The position numbers were made by a program, and so were the translations under genes. The notes beneath the pieces were generated by a model. It searched no databases, was not told the DNA's origin, and saw only the letters and a program-made list of their open reading frames with translations. From a virus: a stretch of 64,000 nucleotides of DNA. Below, piece by piece: positions 22,122 through 31,600 of this stretch (positions within the stretch are counted from its first letter, which is position 1; each line of letters begins with the position of its first letter). The stretch spans positions 1-64,000 of IMG/VR virus record IMGVR_UViG_3300042478_001888; one strand, 5' to 3'.

Positions 22122-22195
22122 CGCAACCCGCCTATGTTTTCATCTTCTACCTTTTAGTTCCAACAAATAGGTTTTCGGCGGGTTGTTTTTTTTTT
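22122..22195 (+). ncRNA. Predicted short RNA C (about 73 nt)
   Basis: CAACCCGCC (22124-22132) pairs perfectly with GGCGGGTTG (22177-22185), closed by ten T. An inner CCTAT/ATAGG pair can extend it. The loop carries the pyrimidine word CTTCTACCTTTTA shared with RNA B. No ORF fits. It ends three bases before the promoter of the replicase gene. Confidence 0.55.
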
Positions 22196-22197
22196 CT

Positions 22198-22205
22198 TAT
22201 ATTTG
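22198..22205 (+). promoter_or_regulatory. -7 box TATATTTG for the replicase gene
   Basis: Exact TAnnTTTG match, 23 nt before the ATG at 22229, immediately after the RNA C terminator. Confidence 0.6.
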
Positions 22206-22228
22206 TAGCGGAACTAAACTAATGTAAG

Positions 22229-23614
22229 ATGAATAATGTTTCAATAACGAAAACCCCAACCCCGCCGAAGAGCCGAAGAAAGGTACAAAGAACTATCTAC
22301 CTACCCAAGGACATTAAACTCAAAGTAGAAGCCTTAGACATTAAGCGCTGCGACAAGGATAACATTTACAAATTCTTAATGATACTAATATCCAAGGCAA
22401 AGAAGGAAGGGGATATTTACAGGGAGGTGGCGTTAGCGTTCAACTACTTAAAGAGGGTGTTAGGGGCTGGCACTTACAAAAGGATAATAACACATTTAGA
22501 AAAGTTAGGGATAATCACTTGCGACTACTTTAAGGTTATGACACTTAATAAGAAGGGGAGGTGTTATAGGTATAAGTTAGTGTTTAAGGAGAGATATTCT
22601 AGGGATAAAGTGGTCGCGGTATCATATTCTTCTACTAAATCATCAGAAGCCTTGCAAACACAAGTGTTTCAAGAGTGGTTTGAGGGGGATTTTAAGAGTT
22701 TAGTTATGCCAATGAATGAGCTTCGGGCGATTGCGAAGCGCCGAAAGGAAAATGTAAGCCTTACCAACTGCAAAGTAGGTACTGAGATAAGGGAAAATGT
22801 AGTTGAGATAGTCGATATTCGCACAAATTTCTCATATAGGGCGAGTAAAGAGGTGGCAATAGGCAGGGCAAACCTTCACAATCGGTTACTCATACAGGAT
22901 AAATCTGCGTGTTACATAATGACTGAGGGGGAGTATTTGAGGTTCAAGCGTTCTGCGGTGGAGTTGTCGGATAGTGATGCGTTGAATAAGATAGAATCTG
23001 GGAATTTGCGAGCGGCCCGAAACACTACCAACCAAAGGTTAGACACGAACTTCACCAACTTGCCAAACGAGTTTATGGCTGAGATATGCAAGGCGAACAA
23101 CTTAAAAACCTTAGACATTGTAAATTCCCAGATAGCGTTAATGTCAAGAGTAATGCCCGACCTCAACACAGCCGATTCCGAGCTGTTTAAGAGCATTTCG
23201 GTAGATGGCACGTTCTACGAGTCAGTTCAGCAGTTGCTAGGCTTAAAATCAAGGAAAGAGGCTAAAATCGTTTCCTTTGAAATGTTGTTTAGTGCAAGGG
23301 GCAACAGGAGTGTTTATTTGAAGCGTATGCGAGAGGTATTCCCTTCGGTAATGGCGTGGGTAGATGGGTATAAGTTGGAGCATGGGGATAATATGTTTGC
23401 GGTGATGTTGCAGAGGGAGGAGAGCAAGATATTTGTTGATGGGTTGCTCCGCCGCATTAAGGTGCTGGGGTATTTGTGTTTCACGAAGCATGACAGCATT
23501 ATTTACCGGGCGGGGGATGCTGGGGAGATAGAGCGGATCGCCGAAGAATATTTTGCTGAGATAGGTTTTAAGTGCAAGTATAAAATAGAGGATTATGGTT
23601 TCGCAAGTATTTAA
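22229..23614 (+). CDS. Minimal Pol A-like replication protein
   Basis: This 461-residue protein has an N-terminal basic/winged-helix-like region (residues 60-120) and a C-terminal part with the three family A polymerase signatures: motif A TLDIVNSQ (Asp296), a motif B-like RKEAK...F...G (Arg342, Lys346), and motif C TKHDSI (Asp422). There is no 3'-5' exonuclease and the palm is minimal. Such proteins occur on plasmids and phages and are thought to replicate DNA. It starts from its own promoter next to the RNA units and overlaps the methylase gene. Confidence 0.65.
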   Translation: MNNVSITKTPTPPKSRRKVQRTIYLPKDIKLKVEALDIKRCDKDNIYKFLMILISKAKKEGDIYREVALAFNYLKRVLGAGTYKRIITHLEKLGIITCDYFKVMTLNKKGRCYRYKLVFKERYSRDKVVAVSYSSTKSSEALQTQVFQEWFEGDFKSLVMPMNELRAIAKRRKENVSLTNCKVGTEIRENVVEIVDIRTNFSYRASKEVAIGRANLHNRLLIQDKSACYIMTEGEYLRFKRSAVELSDSDALNKIESGNLRAARNTTNQRLDTNFTNLPNEFMAEICKANNLKTLDIVNSQIALMSRVMPDLNTADSELFKSISVDGTFYESVQQLLGLKSRKEAKIVSFEMLFSARGNRSVYLKRMREVFPSVMAWVDGYKLEHGDNMFAVMLQREESKIFVDGLLRRIKVLGYLCFTKHDSIIYRAGDAGEIERIAEEYFAEIGFKCKYKIEDYGFASI

Positions 23615-24248
23615 TGAGGATTGCATGGAGGTAATGGCCCGTTACCCTGACAAGTATTTTGATTTGGCCGTTGTTGACCCGCCGTATGGTATTGGTGAGG
23701 ACGGGGGAAGCAATCATAGTCGCAGTAAAATCGCAAAATCAAAAATTTATACACCAAAAAACTGGGACAAAGAGCCCCCTAATAAAATGTATTTTGATGA
23801 ACTTATTAGGGTTTCTAAAAATCAAATAATTTGGGGGGCAAATCATTTTATTAGCAGAATACCTTTTGATAGCAGTTGCTGGCTTGTTTGGGATAAAGAA
23901 AACGGAGAAAACGATTTTGCGGATTGTGAATTGGCTTGGACATCATTTAAGAAAGCGGTAAGAAGATATAAATTCAGGTGGGCAGGTATGCTTCAGGGCA
24001 ATATGAAAGAAAAAGAAATTAGGCTACACCCAACCCAAAAGCCCGTTGCCTTATACGATTGGATTTTCAAGAACTACGCATCGCCGAATGATAAAATACT
24101 TGACACGCATTTAGGTTCAGGCAGCAGCCGAATAGCGGCACACAAGGCGAAACTTGACTTTGTAGGCTGCGAACTTGACAAAGAATACTTTGATGCACAA
24201 GAAAAGCGGTTCAAAGATTTCTCTTCACAATTAAGGTTTGATTTGTAA
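23595..24248 (+). CDS. DNA methyltransferase (DPPY, beta-class order)
   Basis: A 217-residue protein with catalytic DPPYG at 28-32 and the SAM motif DTHLGSGSS near 178-186, following HPTQKPVALYDWIF. The order (catalytic motif first) is that of beta-class N6-adenine/N4-cytosine methylases. It overlaps the replicase gene by 20 bp, suggesting co-translation. No partner restriction enzyme is adjacent. Confidence 0.88.
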   Translation: MVSQVFNEDCMEVMARYPDKYFDLAVVDPPYGIGEDGGSNHSRSKIAKSKIYTPKNWDKEPPNKMYFDELIRVSKNQIIWGANHFISRIPFDSSCWLVWDKENGENDFADCELAWTSFKKAVRRYKFRWAGMLQGNMKEKEIRLHPTQKPVALYDWIFKNYASPNDKILDTHLGSGSSRIAAHKAKLDFVGCELDKEYFDAQEKRFKDFSSQLRFDL

Positions 24249-24263
24249 TTGTGAATTTACTTG

Positions 24264-24271
24264 TATATTTG
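24264..24271 (+). promoter_or_regulatory. -7 box TATATTTG
   Basis: Exact match with TTTG 18 nt upstream; drives the gene at 24303. Confidence 0.6.
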
Positions 24272-24302
24272 CACTAGAATTTTTTAACTAAAACTAGATT
24301 TA

Positions 24303-25151
24303 ATGAAACAGCCAGCTGTTATTTTCAAAACGGCCAATCCAAATGGAGGCCAGCATTATCCTGGGGTGTATTACTCTGAGGACAAGCGAATGTTTGTTTA
24401 TTTATTGGGCAGGGGAACGGTAACGGAGACAAAGACCGAGACTACTGACCCCGGCATTTTGAACTCTTTGTTTCGTGCCACGTTAGACCGGAACCAGCCA
24501 ATTTTAGCGGGTTCTCAGTTGCCTTATCAATTTGAGGATTTCAGTGAGGTATTGGAAAACAAGGAGGCGTTATCCTTTTTCAAGGCTTTAGCCCAGGACC
24601 CGTTGGTTCAGTGTGATGCTGACATATTGGTTGGTGGGTTGAAGAAGAAGTATTCTCCGAGGTTTATCTTAGAGATTCCCTCGCTGTATGTTAGCCGGAA
24701 GGCAACTGACACTAAGACTAAGGCCACGATATTAGCTTCCTTTGTTGTTTTGACTGAGGATGAAAAGCGTGAGGTATGTTGGTACTTTGAGGTTGACCCA
24801 AGGGAAATGAGTGATGATGATATGCTAGTTGAGATGGCCGGGGATGGTGGCAAGTTGTATGGTGAGGAGAATGCGAAGCGTTACATCAGCAAGTTTGTAG
24901 AGACAGCTTCTTTGGGTGATGCTTACACTGCGAGGGTTATTGCCATTAAGAAGGCGATGATTATGTCTCAGTCTGACCAGGAGCCATTGGATTATCGTGA
25001 GGGCAACTATTATCATGGGGAGACTTATGTAGGCAAGGATGTTGACACTATTTTGGCATTCTTTGATGAGAACAAGCGTTTGTTTGATTCATTGATTGGC
25101 GGGTTGGTGAGCAGCGCCGAAGAGAAAAAAACAAGAGGAAAGGCGAAGTAG
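24303..25151 (+). CDS. Unrecognised phage protein
   Basis: A 282-residue mixed alpha/beta protein with acidic and basic ends (final KKTRGKAK). It sits alone between a promoter (24264-24271) and a terminator (25159-25189). Segments WYFEVDPREMSDDDMLVEMAG and YISKFVETASLGDAYT are distinctive but match no family I know. Possibly a virion or replication accessory protein. Confidence 0.6.
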   Translation: MKQPAVIFKTANPNGGQHYPGVYYSEDKRMFVYLLGRGTVTETKTETTDPGILNSLFRATLDRNQPILAGSQLPYQFEDFSEVLENKEALSFFKALAQDPLVQCDADILVGGLKKKYSPRFILEIPSLYVSRKATDTKTKATILASFVVLTEDEKREVCWYFEVDPREMSDDDMLVEMAGDGGKLYGEENAKRYISKFVETASLGDAYTARVIAIKKAMIMSQSDQEPLDYREGNYYHGETYVGKDVDTILAFFDENKRLFDSLIGGLVSSAEEKKTRGKAK

Positions 25152-25158
25152 GAGATAT

Positions 25159-25189
25159 GGCCTCGGTAATAGTGCCGGGGCCTTTTTTT
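25159..25189 (+). terminator. Intrinsic terminator
   Basis: GGCC(T)CGG and CCG(G)GGCC stem followed by seven T. Confidence 0.8.
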
Positions 25190-25203
25190 AAACCCTAAAG
25201 GAA

Positions 25204-25530
25204 ATGACACAGGATTTATTTATAGAGACAATTTTAGCTTTAAAGAAGCAAGTCCGGTACGACACCAAGTTTGCTAGGAAGATAAGCAAGTTGTTTACTG
25301 ACTGCCAGATGATTGGTTACAACAATGATGTTTTAATTGAGCAGATGGTAAAGGTATTGGCTGAGCTTACTGGGGACAAGAGTGATTGGATTGGGTATTA
25401 TGTTTGGGAGCTTAGCTTTGGTGATGATTGGCTGGAGGGTGCTGTAATGTTTGGGGGTAAGGACATAAAGCTCCAAACGCCCACAGACTTGTGGAATTTG
25501 TTGCAAATGGGAAAAGGGGTAAAGCCATGA
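25204..25530 (+). CDS. Small hypothetical protein
   Basis: A 108-residue protein (MTQDLFIETILALKKQVRYD) with an aromatic patch DWIGYYVWELSFGDDW. Rightward, followed by two more small genes. No family recognised. Confidence 0.55.
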   Translation: MTQDLFIETILALKKQVRYDTKFARKISKLFTDCQMIGYNNDVLIEQMVKVLAELTGDKSDWIGYYVWELSFGDDWLEGAVMFGGKDIKLQTPTDLWNLLQMGKGVKP

Positions 25531-25589
25531 CCAATAAATCATTCATTAACCCTACTTTGTACCTTTAATGACGCAAAAATGATGCAAAA

Positions 25590-25826
25590 ATGAGCCAACT
25601 AATTTTAAAATTTAACCTTCCCGAAGAAGAAACCGAGGCCAACTTTGCATTAAAGGGTGGGGAATACTTCTTGGTACTGCATGACCTTTACGAAAAGCTG
25701 AGGAACATTACCAAATACGGAAATAACCCCTTTAACGGCAAAACAGCAAGCGAGCAAGAGATTCTACTTGCCGAGCAGATACGGGAGTATCTTTCTGAGC
25801 AAAACATTGATGAGTTGTTGCGATAG
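25590..25826 (+). CDS. Small phage protein of unknown function
   Basis: A 78-residue protein with LYEKLRNITKYG and ILLAEQIREYLSEQNIDELL, a pattern seen in many phages as a short helical protein after a beta hairpin. No activity known. Confidence 0.55.
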   Translation: MSQLILKFNLPEEETEANFALKGGEYFLVLHDLYEKLRNITKYGNNPFNGKTASEQEILLAEQIREYLSEQNIDELLR

Positions 25827-25844
25827 CCCAAAAACGCCGAAAAG

Positions 25845-26150
25845 ATGAAGCACATAGAAACAAAATCTGAACTAGAAGAGTTCTTAACCAACCCCTCCGC
25901 CTTTTTAGTTATTGGAGCTACATGGTGTGGCCCATGCATGCTTATGGGTCCAGCCCTAGAAAAGTATTCTGAGGGGAGGAATGTAGCCAAGATAAACATT
26001 GACAAGTGCGACAGCGACCTCGCCGAAGAGATTAAGGGTAAGTATCGTGTAATGGGAGTACCAAAGTCTATGCAATTTGAGAATGGGGAGCTTGTAAAGG
26101 ACACTGTTGGCAAGCTGAGTCTGCAAGATATGGAGAGTATGTTTGGGTAA
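25845..26150 (+). CDS. Thioredoxin
   Basis: A 101-residue thioredoxin-fold protein with the redox motif WCGPC (Cys28, Cys31), KINIDKCDS, and GVPKSMQFENGE supplying the cis-proline. It would reduce disulfides or, as T7 uses host thioredoxin, could serve a phage polymerase as partner; the latter is inference. It precedes the neck gene promoter. Confidence 0.9.
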   Translation: MKHIETKSELEEFLTNPSAFLVIGATWCGPCMLMGPALEKYSEGRNVAKINIDKCDSDLAEEIKGKYRVMGVPKSMQFENGELVKDTVGKLSLQDMESMFG

Positions 26151-26170
26151 TTATCCAAATTCTTTTTTTG

Positions 26171-26178
26171 TATCTTTG
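26171..26178 (+). promoter_or_regulatory. -7 box TATCTTTG for neck/nozzle operon
   Basis: Exact match, ATG only eight bases later (26187), so a leaderless or near-leaderless transcript is expected. No clear terminator appears between here and 44568. Confidence 0.65.
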
Positions 26179-26186
26179 TCTCTACT

Positions 26187-27296
26187 ATGCCAACAACCGG
26201 ATTAGAATTATCAAGGGAGTTAGACTTGCAGATTGACAAGGATTACTCCGGCTATTTAAGCCCTGCCAAGAAGAATAGGCTATTTTTAATGGCTTATATC
26301 AATTTGGCCGAAAAGAAATACAATGGTTTAGACCGGCAGCAAGTATATGATGAGCTTACTCACTTCTTAAAAGTTGACAAGGAGTATGAGATAAGAAATG
26401 GAAAGATATATACATCTCCGCTGCAAATTTCAGTTCTAACCTATGCGCCCGGCACATCTACCATTACGACAGTGTTGGATCATGGTTTGCTAGCTGGAGA
26501 TGTTATTCAGATTAACAATGTTCAAGGGGTTCTTGGTATTTCGGGGAACTTCACCATTCAGCAGGTATTAACCCCCAAGCAGTTTACCGTTTTACAGCAG
26601 ACATTTTCTGGGGTGTATGTTCCCAATACTGGGAGTGTTACCTCGGACAAGATTATTTTTGATTACCACCACTTACTGACTGTTGAGTGTATTTATGTTC
26701 GGCAGTACATTAAGAACAACATTGTAGATGCCACCAATGCTACTCCGATAGTTATTAAGGTTGAGGGTAGGACAGATTTGCGGAGTGGGGAGAAGGTAAC
26801 GATTACTGGTGTTACCGGCAACTTAACGGCGAATGGAATTTACTATTTGAAGAGGTTGTATGCTTATGAGGGGTACAGTAAGTATTCGTTGTATCAGGAC
26901 AAGGATTTAACGATTCCTGTTGCTGGCTTCGGGCCGTACAATAGTGGTGGGGAGATTAAGAAGGAGTTTGACAACTATGCTGTTCAGCGTATTTCCGACC
27001 AGAAGATTAGTATTTTCAGTGATGCTACTGTTGAGTTCCCTAAGTTTCAAGTGAGTGAGGGGTATTTGGTTTTCGAGCCGGCGCCGAACAAGATAAGAAT
27101 TGACTACATGACTGAGGGGCAGGTATCTCCCACGCCAAGGATAGACGTGAATGATGATGCCACAGACTTAGAGTTGTACTACAACAAGAAGTTTTTGGTA
27201 CGGCTAGTGAACGAAGCTGCCGACCTATTCAGTTTACAACAAAGGGATTTAAGCCAGTATCAGGCACAAACCCAAGAAACCATTGAGAATCCATGA
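26187..27296 (+). CDS. Neck/connector or tail protein
   Basis: A 369-residue protein with a helical start and beta-rich middle containing LDHGLLAGDVIQINNVQG, the same HGLxxGD module found in the decoration and nozzle proteins, and a later GEKVTITGVTGNLTANGIYYL repeat-like segment. It is the first gene of a tightly overlapping rightward set (stop/start ATGA), so it is part of the portal-to-tail junction. Exact role not determinable. Confidence 0.55.
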   Translation: MPTTGLELSRELDLQIDKDYSGYLSPAKKNRLFLMAYINLAEKKYNGLDRQQVYDELTHFLKVDKEYEIRNGKIYTSPLQISVLTYAPGTSTITTVLDHGLLAGDVIQINNVQGVLGISGNFTIQQVLTPKQFTVLQQTFSGVYVPNTGSVTSDKIIFDYHHLLTVECIYVRQYIKNNIVDATNATPIVIKVEGRTDLRSGEKVTITGVTGNLTANGIYYLKRLYAYEGYSKYSLYQDKDLTIPVAGFGPYNSGGEIKKEFDNYAVQRISDQKISIFSDATVEFPKFQVSEGYLVFEPAPNKIRIDYMTEGQVSPTPRIDVNDDATDLELYYNKKFLVRLVNEAADLFSLQQRDLSQYQAQTQETIENP

Positions 27297-27943
27297 AGCG
27301 TAGCGACATATTAGATAGATTGTCTGTGTATAAGGGTGGTGGGGTATCGACCGATGAGGCTGTACCTTCCTACCAGTATTACCTTTCGCGATTACATTCT
27401 ATGCGTGAATTTGCTTTGCGGGAGGAGTTTCGGCGTGATGGGGTTATCAACCCAGCGAATTACCAGAACCATTGGTTGGAGTATGATGAGGAGTTGAACC
27501 AAGATGATTGCCGGTTTTACCTTTTCCGCTGCCCAAGGATTTTGCAATTAACGAATCGGGATAGTGGCTTTGGGTATGTTGGGAGTGAAGATGGCATGAG
27601 CCAGTACAATTTATTTACAAGTCCAGAGCGTTTTGCTGTTGCCCAGGGGCATAGGTTTACGAAGTTGGGCAACAAGATTTCTGCTGCGTATGATTGGGAG
27701 GAGGAGATGATGAAGTTAAACCAGCCGGTTAAGAGGGGTTTGGTTCGGGCGGTGTTTTTAAGGCCGGAAGATGTACCTACGTTCAATGTTGATATTGATG
27801 ATTATCCTTTTAGTGCGAAGGGTTTGGAGATACTTGAAGAAGCGATTTCCAAGGGCACTATAAACTATATCCTTCGGGTTCCACAGGACAAGGTATCGAA
27901 TAGTAATACCGATGCGGATTTGTTAAAAACGCCGAATAGATGA
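27293..27943 (+). CDS. Neck/ring adaptor protein candidate
   Basis: A 216-residue protein overlapping both neighbours by 4 nt. Sequence mixes helices (YLSRLHSMREFALREEF) and strands. Position between the 26187 gene and the 27940 gene suggests a head-to-tail ring component. No specific family matched. Confidence 0.5.
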   Translation: MKRSDILDRLSVYKGGGVSTDEAVPSYQYYLSRLHSMREFALREEFRRDGVINPANYQNHWLEYDEELNQDDCRFYLFRCPRILQLTNRDSGFGYVGSEDGMSQYNLFTSPERFAVAQGHRFTKLGNKISAAYDWEEEMMKLNQPVKRGLVRAVFLRPEDVPTFNVDIDDYPFSAKGLEILEEAISKGTINYILRVPQDKVSNSNTDADLLKTPNR

Positions 27944-28608
27944 GATACACAACGATACCCATATCCAACGCCATATCAAGGGCGAAGATGGAATTAAACT
28001 TGGAGCATACTCAGGAGTATGACCCTTACCTATTGATACTAGCCAACGATGCGTTAATGCACATAGGTAGTGTTGACCAGATAAGTGAGCATAGTGCGGT
28101 GTATGACATTGTGGATAATAAGGTGGCATTACCTGCCGGCCTTGTTTCGCTTGTTGCGTTTATCTTTGTTGATGATGATGGTTGCCCTTCGACTTATGGT
28201 AGTGTTGATGAAACTAAGATATTAAAGGGGCCGGTAGGAGGTTGGAGAGATTGGGGTTATAGCATCCAGGCCAACGATGGCGGTCAGATAGTTTTCGATT
28301 GCTCTGTGGATTTGCCTACGGAAAAGGTAAGGCTTTTCTGGGAGGGTAGGTTGGTGGATAAGTATGGTGTGAGCTTAATGCACGAGATGGAGGAGCGTGG
28401 CGTTGCTGCGTACATTTGTTACAAGTTTGCTCGGCGCTTTCCTATGATGTATGATAGGGGGATGGTTGGCGATTTCAAGAAGGAGTGGGAAAATCAGAAG
28501 CGCTTTTTACGTGCTGATGCTGTGGTGAATAGTTATCGTCAGTATCGCGGTAAAATACAAGATTTGTGGAATGCGTATGTTGTTTACAAGCCTTTTGGAA
28601 ATAGTTAA
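27940..28608 (+). CDS. Ring/adaptor protein candidate
   Basis: A 222-residue protein starting MRYTTIPISNAISRAKMEL, with a beta core (KVALPAGLVSLVAFIFVDDD) and a helical end (HEMEERGVAAYICYKFARRF). The helix-strand-helix order and length resemble the tail-ring proteins of crAss-like podoviruses. It overlaps the upstream gene and is followed 2 bp later by the giant nozzle gene. Confidence 0.55.
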   Translation: MRYTTIPISNAISRAKMELNLEHTQEYDPYLLILANDALMHIGSVDQISEHSAVYDIVDNKVALPAGLVSLVAFIFVDDDGCPSTYGSVDETKILKGPVGGWRDWGYSIQANDGGQIVFDCSVDLPTEKVRLFWEGRLVDKYGVSLMHEMEERGVAAYICYKFARRFPMMYDRGMVGDFKKEWENQKRFLRADAVVNSYRQYRGKIQDLWNAYVVYKPFGNS

Positions 28609-28610
28609 TT

Positions 28611-31600
28611 ATGGCAAATATATTACCGGTACAGCATAATATTAAGGGTACGCTAGATTTAGATAGTGAGTATGGTGACGTGCGTTCCGGGAATTATGTC
28701 GGCGCCGAAAATGTACAATTCATTAGCAAGGAAGGGAATGAAAGTATTCCCAAGCAACCTTTCATAGGAAACAAGTTCTTATTTGACAAGGGTAGAGTAG
28801 AGGTACAGAACAAGCGGTTCCGGTTATACTTAGCCCTTGGTGATACGTTTGACTTTCAGGTGTTCGGAACGAATAATGTAACGCAACTTTCTTCTTTGTT
28901 TGTTGTTCCTTCCAACGCATCTTATGCTGCGTATAGGAGTGCTATTCAAGGCTTTTTAACGAGCGCTGGCCTAACTTCTAACATAACAATAGGTATAGAC
29001 TACTTAGACATAGAAATAACGTCTGTGGCAACGTATGACTATCAGTTTCGTGTTTCTAATGCGAGTGCTGGTGTGAGGGTTATTATTACCCAAGAGAGCA
29101 TTGCCAACAACTTCACTGGCTTTTTGAAAGACATTGGGAGTTACGATTTGAATGGCGATTTGTTTATTTTCTCTACCCCTCAGGAAGAGTTGCCTGAAGA
29201 GGTTACTGTTTCGGGGGTGAATAGTGCTGGTGTTGTAACTACAATTGTTCCTCATGGTTTATCTGCCGGGGACGAGGTTCGTTTGGCGGGTAGCGGGGCG
29301 AATGATGGTATTTTGTTGGTGAATGTGGTGTTGAGTGCTACTACTTTCTCGTATCACTACCCTGCCGGTGTTGCTGGTGTGGGAGGTATTATCACAAAGA
29401 ATTATACGGGAGTGGGGGAGATTGGAGTTGCCCAATTTGACGAGCAGGCCGAAACGGGAACTTACACTAGATTACTAAGGAGTAAAGAGTTTGGCTTTAA
29501 CACGCTACACCAGATAGACTGCGATGGGGAGATTAACCCTTTAGGAAAATCGTTATATTTCAATCAGTACAAGTACAATCCCCCTAGGGTATTTTACTAC
29601 TTAGGAAACTATGTTTTGAATGGAGCTTTGACTTATGTGAATAGCGAGAATCGGTATGAGTATGGTACTATTGACTTGGAAACGAGGACGATATTAAACA
29701 TTCAAACTGCAAAGTTAGATTTGGTAAGTGTTACTGAGGGTGGCAATGTAAAGGCTGGGAACAAACAATATTTTATTAGGTTTCTAACTTCTGAAGATGC
29801 GTTGTCTGGAACTGATTATCATGCGTTTACTGGTAATGTAAATATCTACAAGGGCTCTGATACTAGCGACCCGAATAAGATTGCAGGTAATGTTTCCGGA
29901 ACGCTCACTACCAAGAAGGTTACGTTGAGGGTTGAGAACGCTCAGCCGGAGTTGTTTGGGTATGTTGAGTTATGTGTTGCTGAGTGGTTTGGTGATGCGG
30001 TAACGTTTTCGACTGTCCGAAGGGAGGAGTTTGACGAAAGTACATTTGAGATTGAGCATAATGGTTTTGAGGTTGCCACTCCGCTTTCTACCGAGGAGGT
30101 GTTGCGGTTAAACTCATTGATTAAAAACATTGGCGGCCAGCGTATTGTGGACAATCGGTTAGTGATGCATGACATTACTTACGAAGAGCGCAAGGATTTT
30201 AGGGCTTGGGCCGAAAAGATTAACCACACAATTATCAAGGAAGAAATTACTGGTAATGGATTTGTTGAAAATAAAGTGTATGGTGGTTATCAAAACCCTC
30301 AGAACACGTTTAGGTTTGTTGGGTATAAGTGGTTTGAAACGTACAGGTTTGGTATTAGGTTGTATTTGAAGGAGGGTGGAGTTACCGAAACCTTTTGGAT
30401 TGATGATATTAAGTTTGATATTACTCCCACTAATGTAACCACGCCGAATAGAAGAGTTGGCACACCTCCCCCTAACTACGAGTTAAACGTACAAGCATTA
30501 GACGACAACTTCTTTGTTCCGGGGGTAGAGTTTAGTAATATAGACCTAGAGTATTTGATTAACGGGGATAGGATTAAAGATGTTGTCAGCAAGATTGAGT
30601 TTATGAGGGTGGAGTTGAAAGACGACACTAAAGAGGTTTTGTTAAATGGCATGGGTATCCTGAGTTTTTATGGAATATATGAAGAGGGTTCGCATCGTTT
30701 TGGGAACTTAAACGCTACATTTAGCCAAGCTAACCCTACATATCAAGCAAGGTATCCATTCCCGTTTTTTTCTGGGCAGAACATATTTACCGTAGATGTT
30801 GGTGGTGTTCCAACTGCTCCATTTAATACAAATGGTTATAGGAACATGATTAACACTGAGGCTGCTGGTGGGCTGAAAAGGGGTATCGTTGATACATTTG
30901 GTTTATTCATAATTTCAAATGATGTTGTTTTTGGAAAGACTGAAATAGAGCGTGCGCCTGGAGACCAGATAATAAACTTTGGGAGGCCTATGTCTGAGCC
31001 TGCCTATCCTATAAACGGCATATCTGGGAAGAATTTTATCCGAGATTTTAGGCTGTTGAATATGGGTGTTGATGGTTTGCCCGCTCCATATTTCCATGAT
31101 ATTGAAGATGCAAAGATTTTGCCTAGGGATTCAAATGTTATTATGGATAGGAATGGGGTTAGCCCTGGGCCGACTTTATATGTTTCTAATGCAAAGTCTG
31201 ACCAAAACACTGGTGCTTCTTTTGATAGCTTTGAAAGGACTTATGTTTTTGAATCTAGCATAGCTATATCTTTGGTTAATTCGCTTACCTCCCCATTGCC
31301 TTCCCCAGCACTTCCATTGTCTTTTACAAATAGCAATGAAGGTGTTTATTGGGTAAGCTATTACAGGCCGAAAGTTTACACTACTCCAGACGATTCAAAG
31401 TTTGGAGCTAGAGATAAAACGGTTTATATATCTACTGGGATAAGCAATTTAATAAATCAAAACTCCTCTGCAACAATAAGTTCCAAGGTTTTTGGGGGGG
31501 ATACGTTTATTGGTAGAATGCAGTTGAAGTTGTGGAACCACTTGACTGAAACTCAGGGGCCTGATTATATTGACGAAACTTATGCTATGTCATTTGTTTC

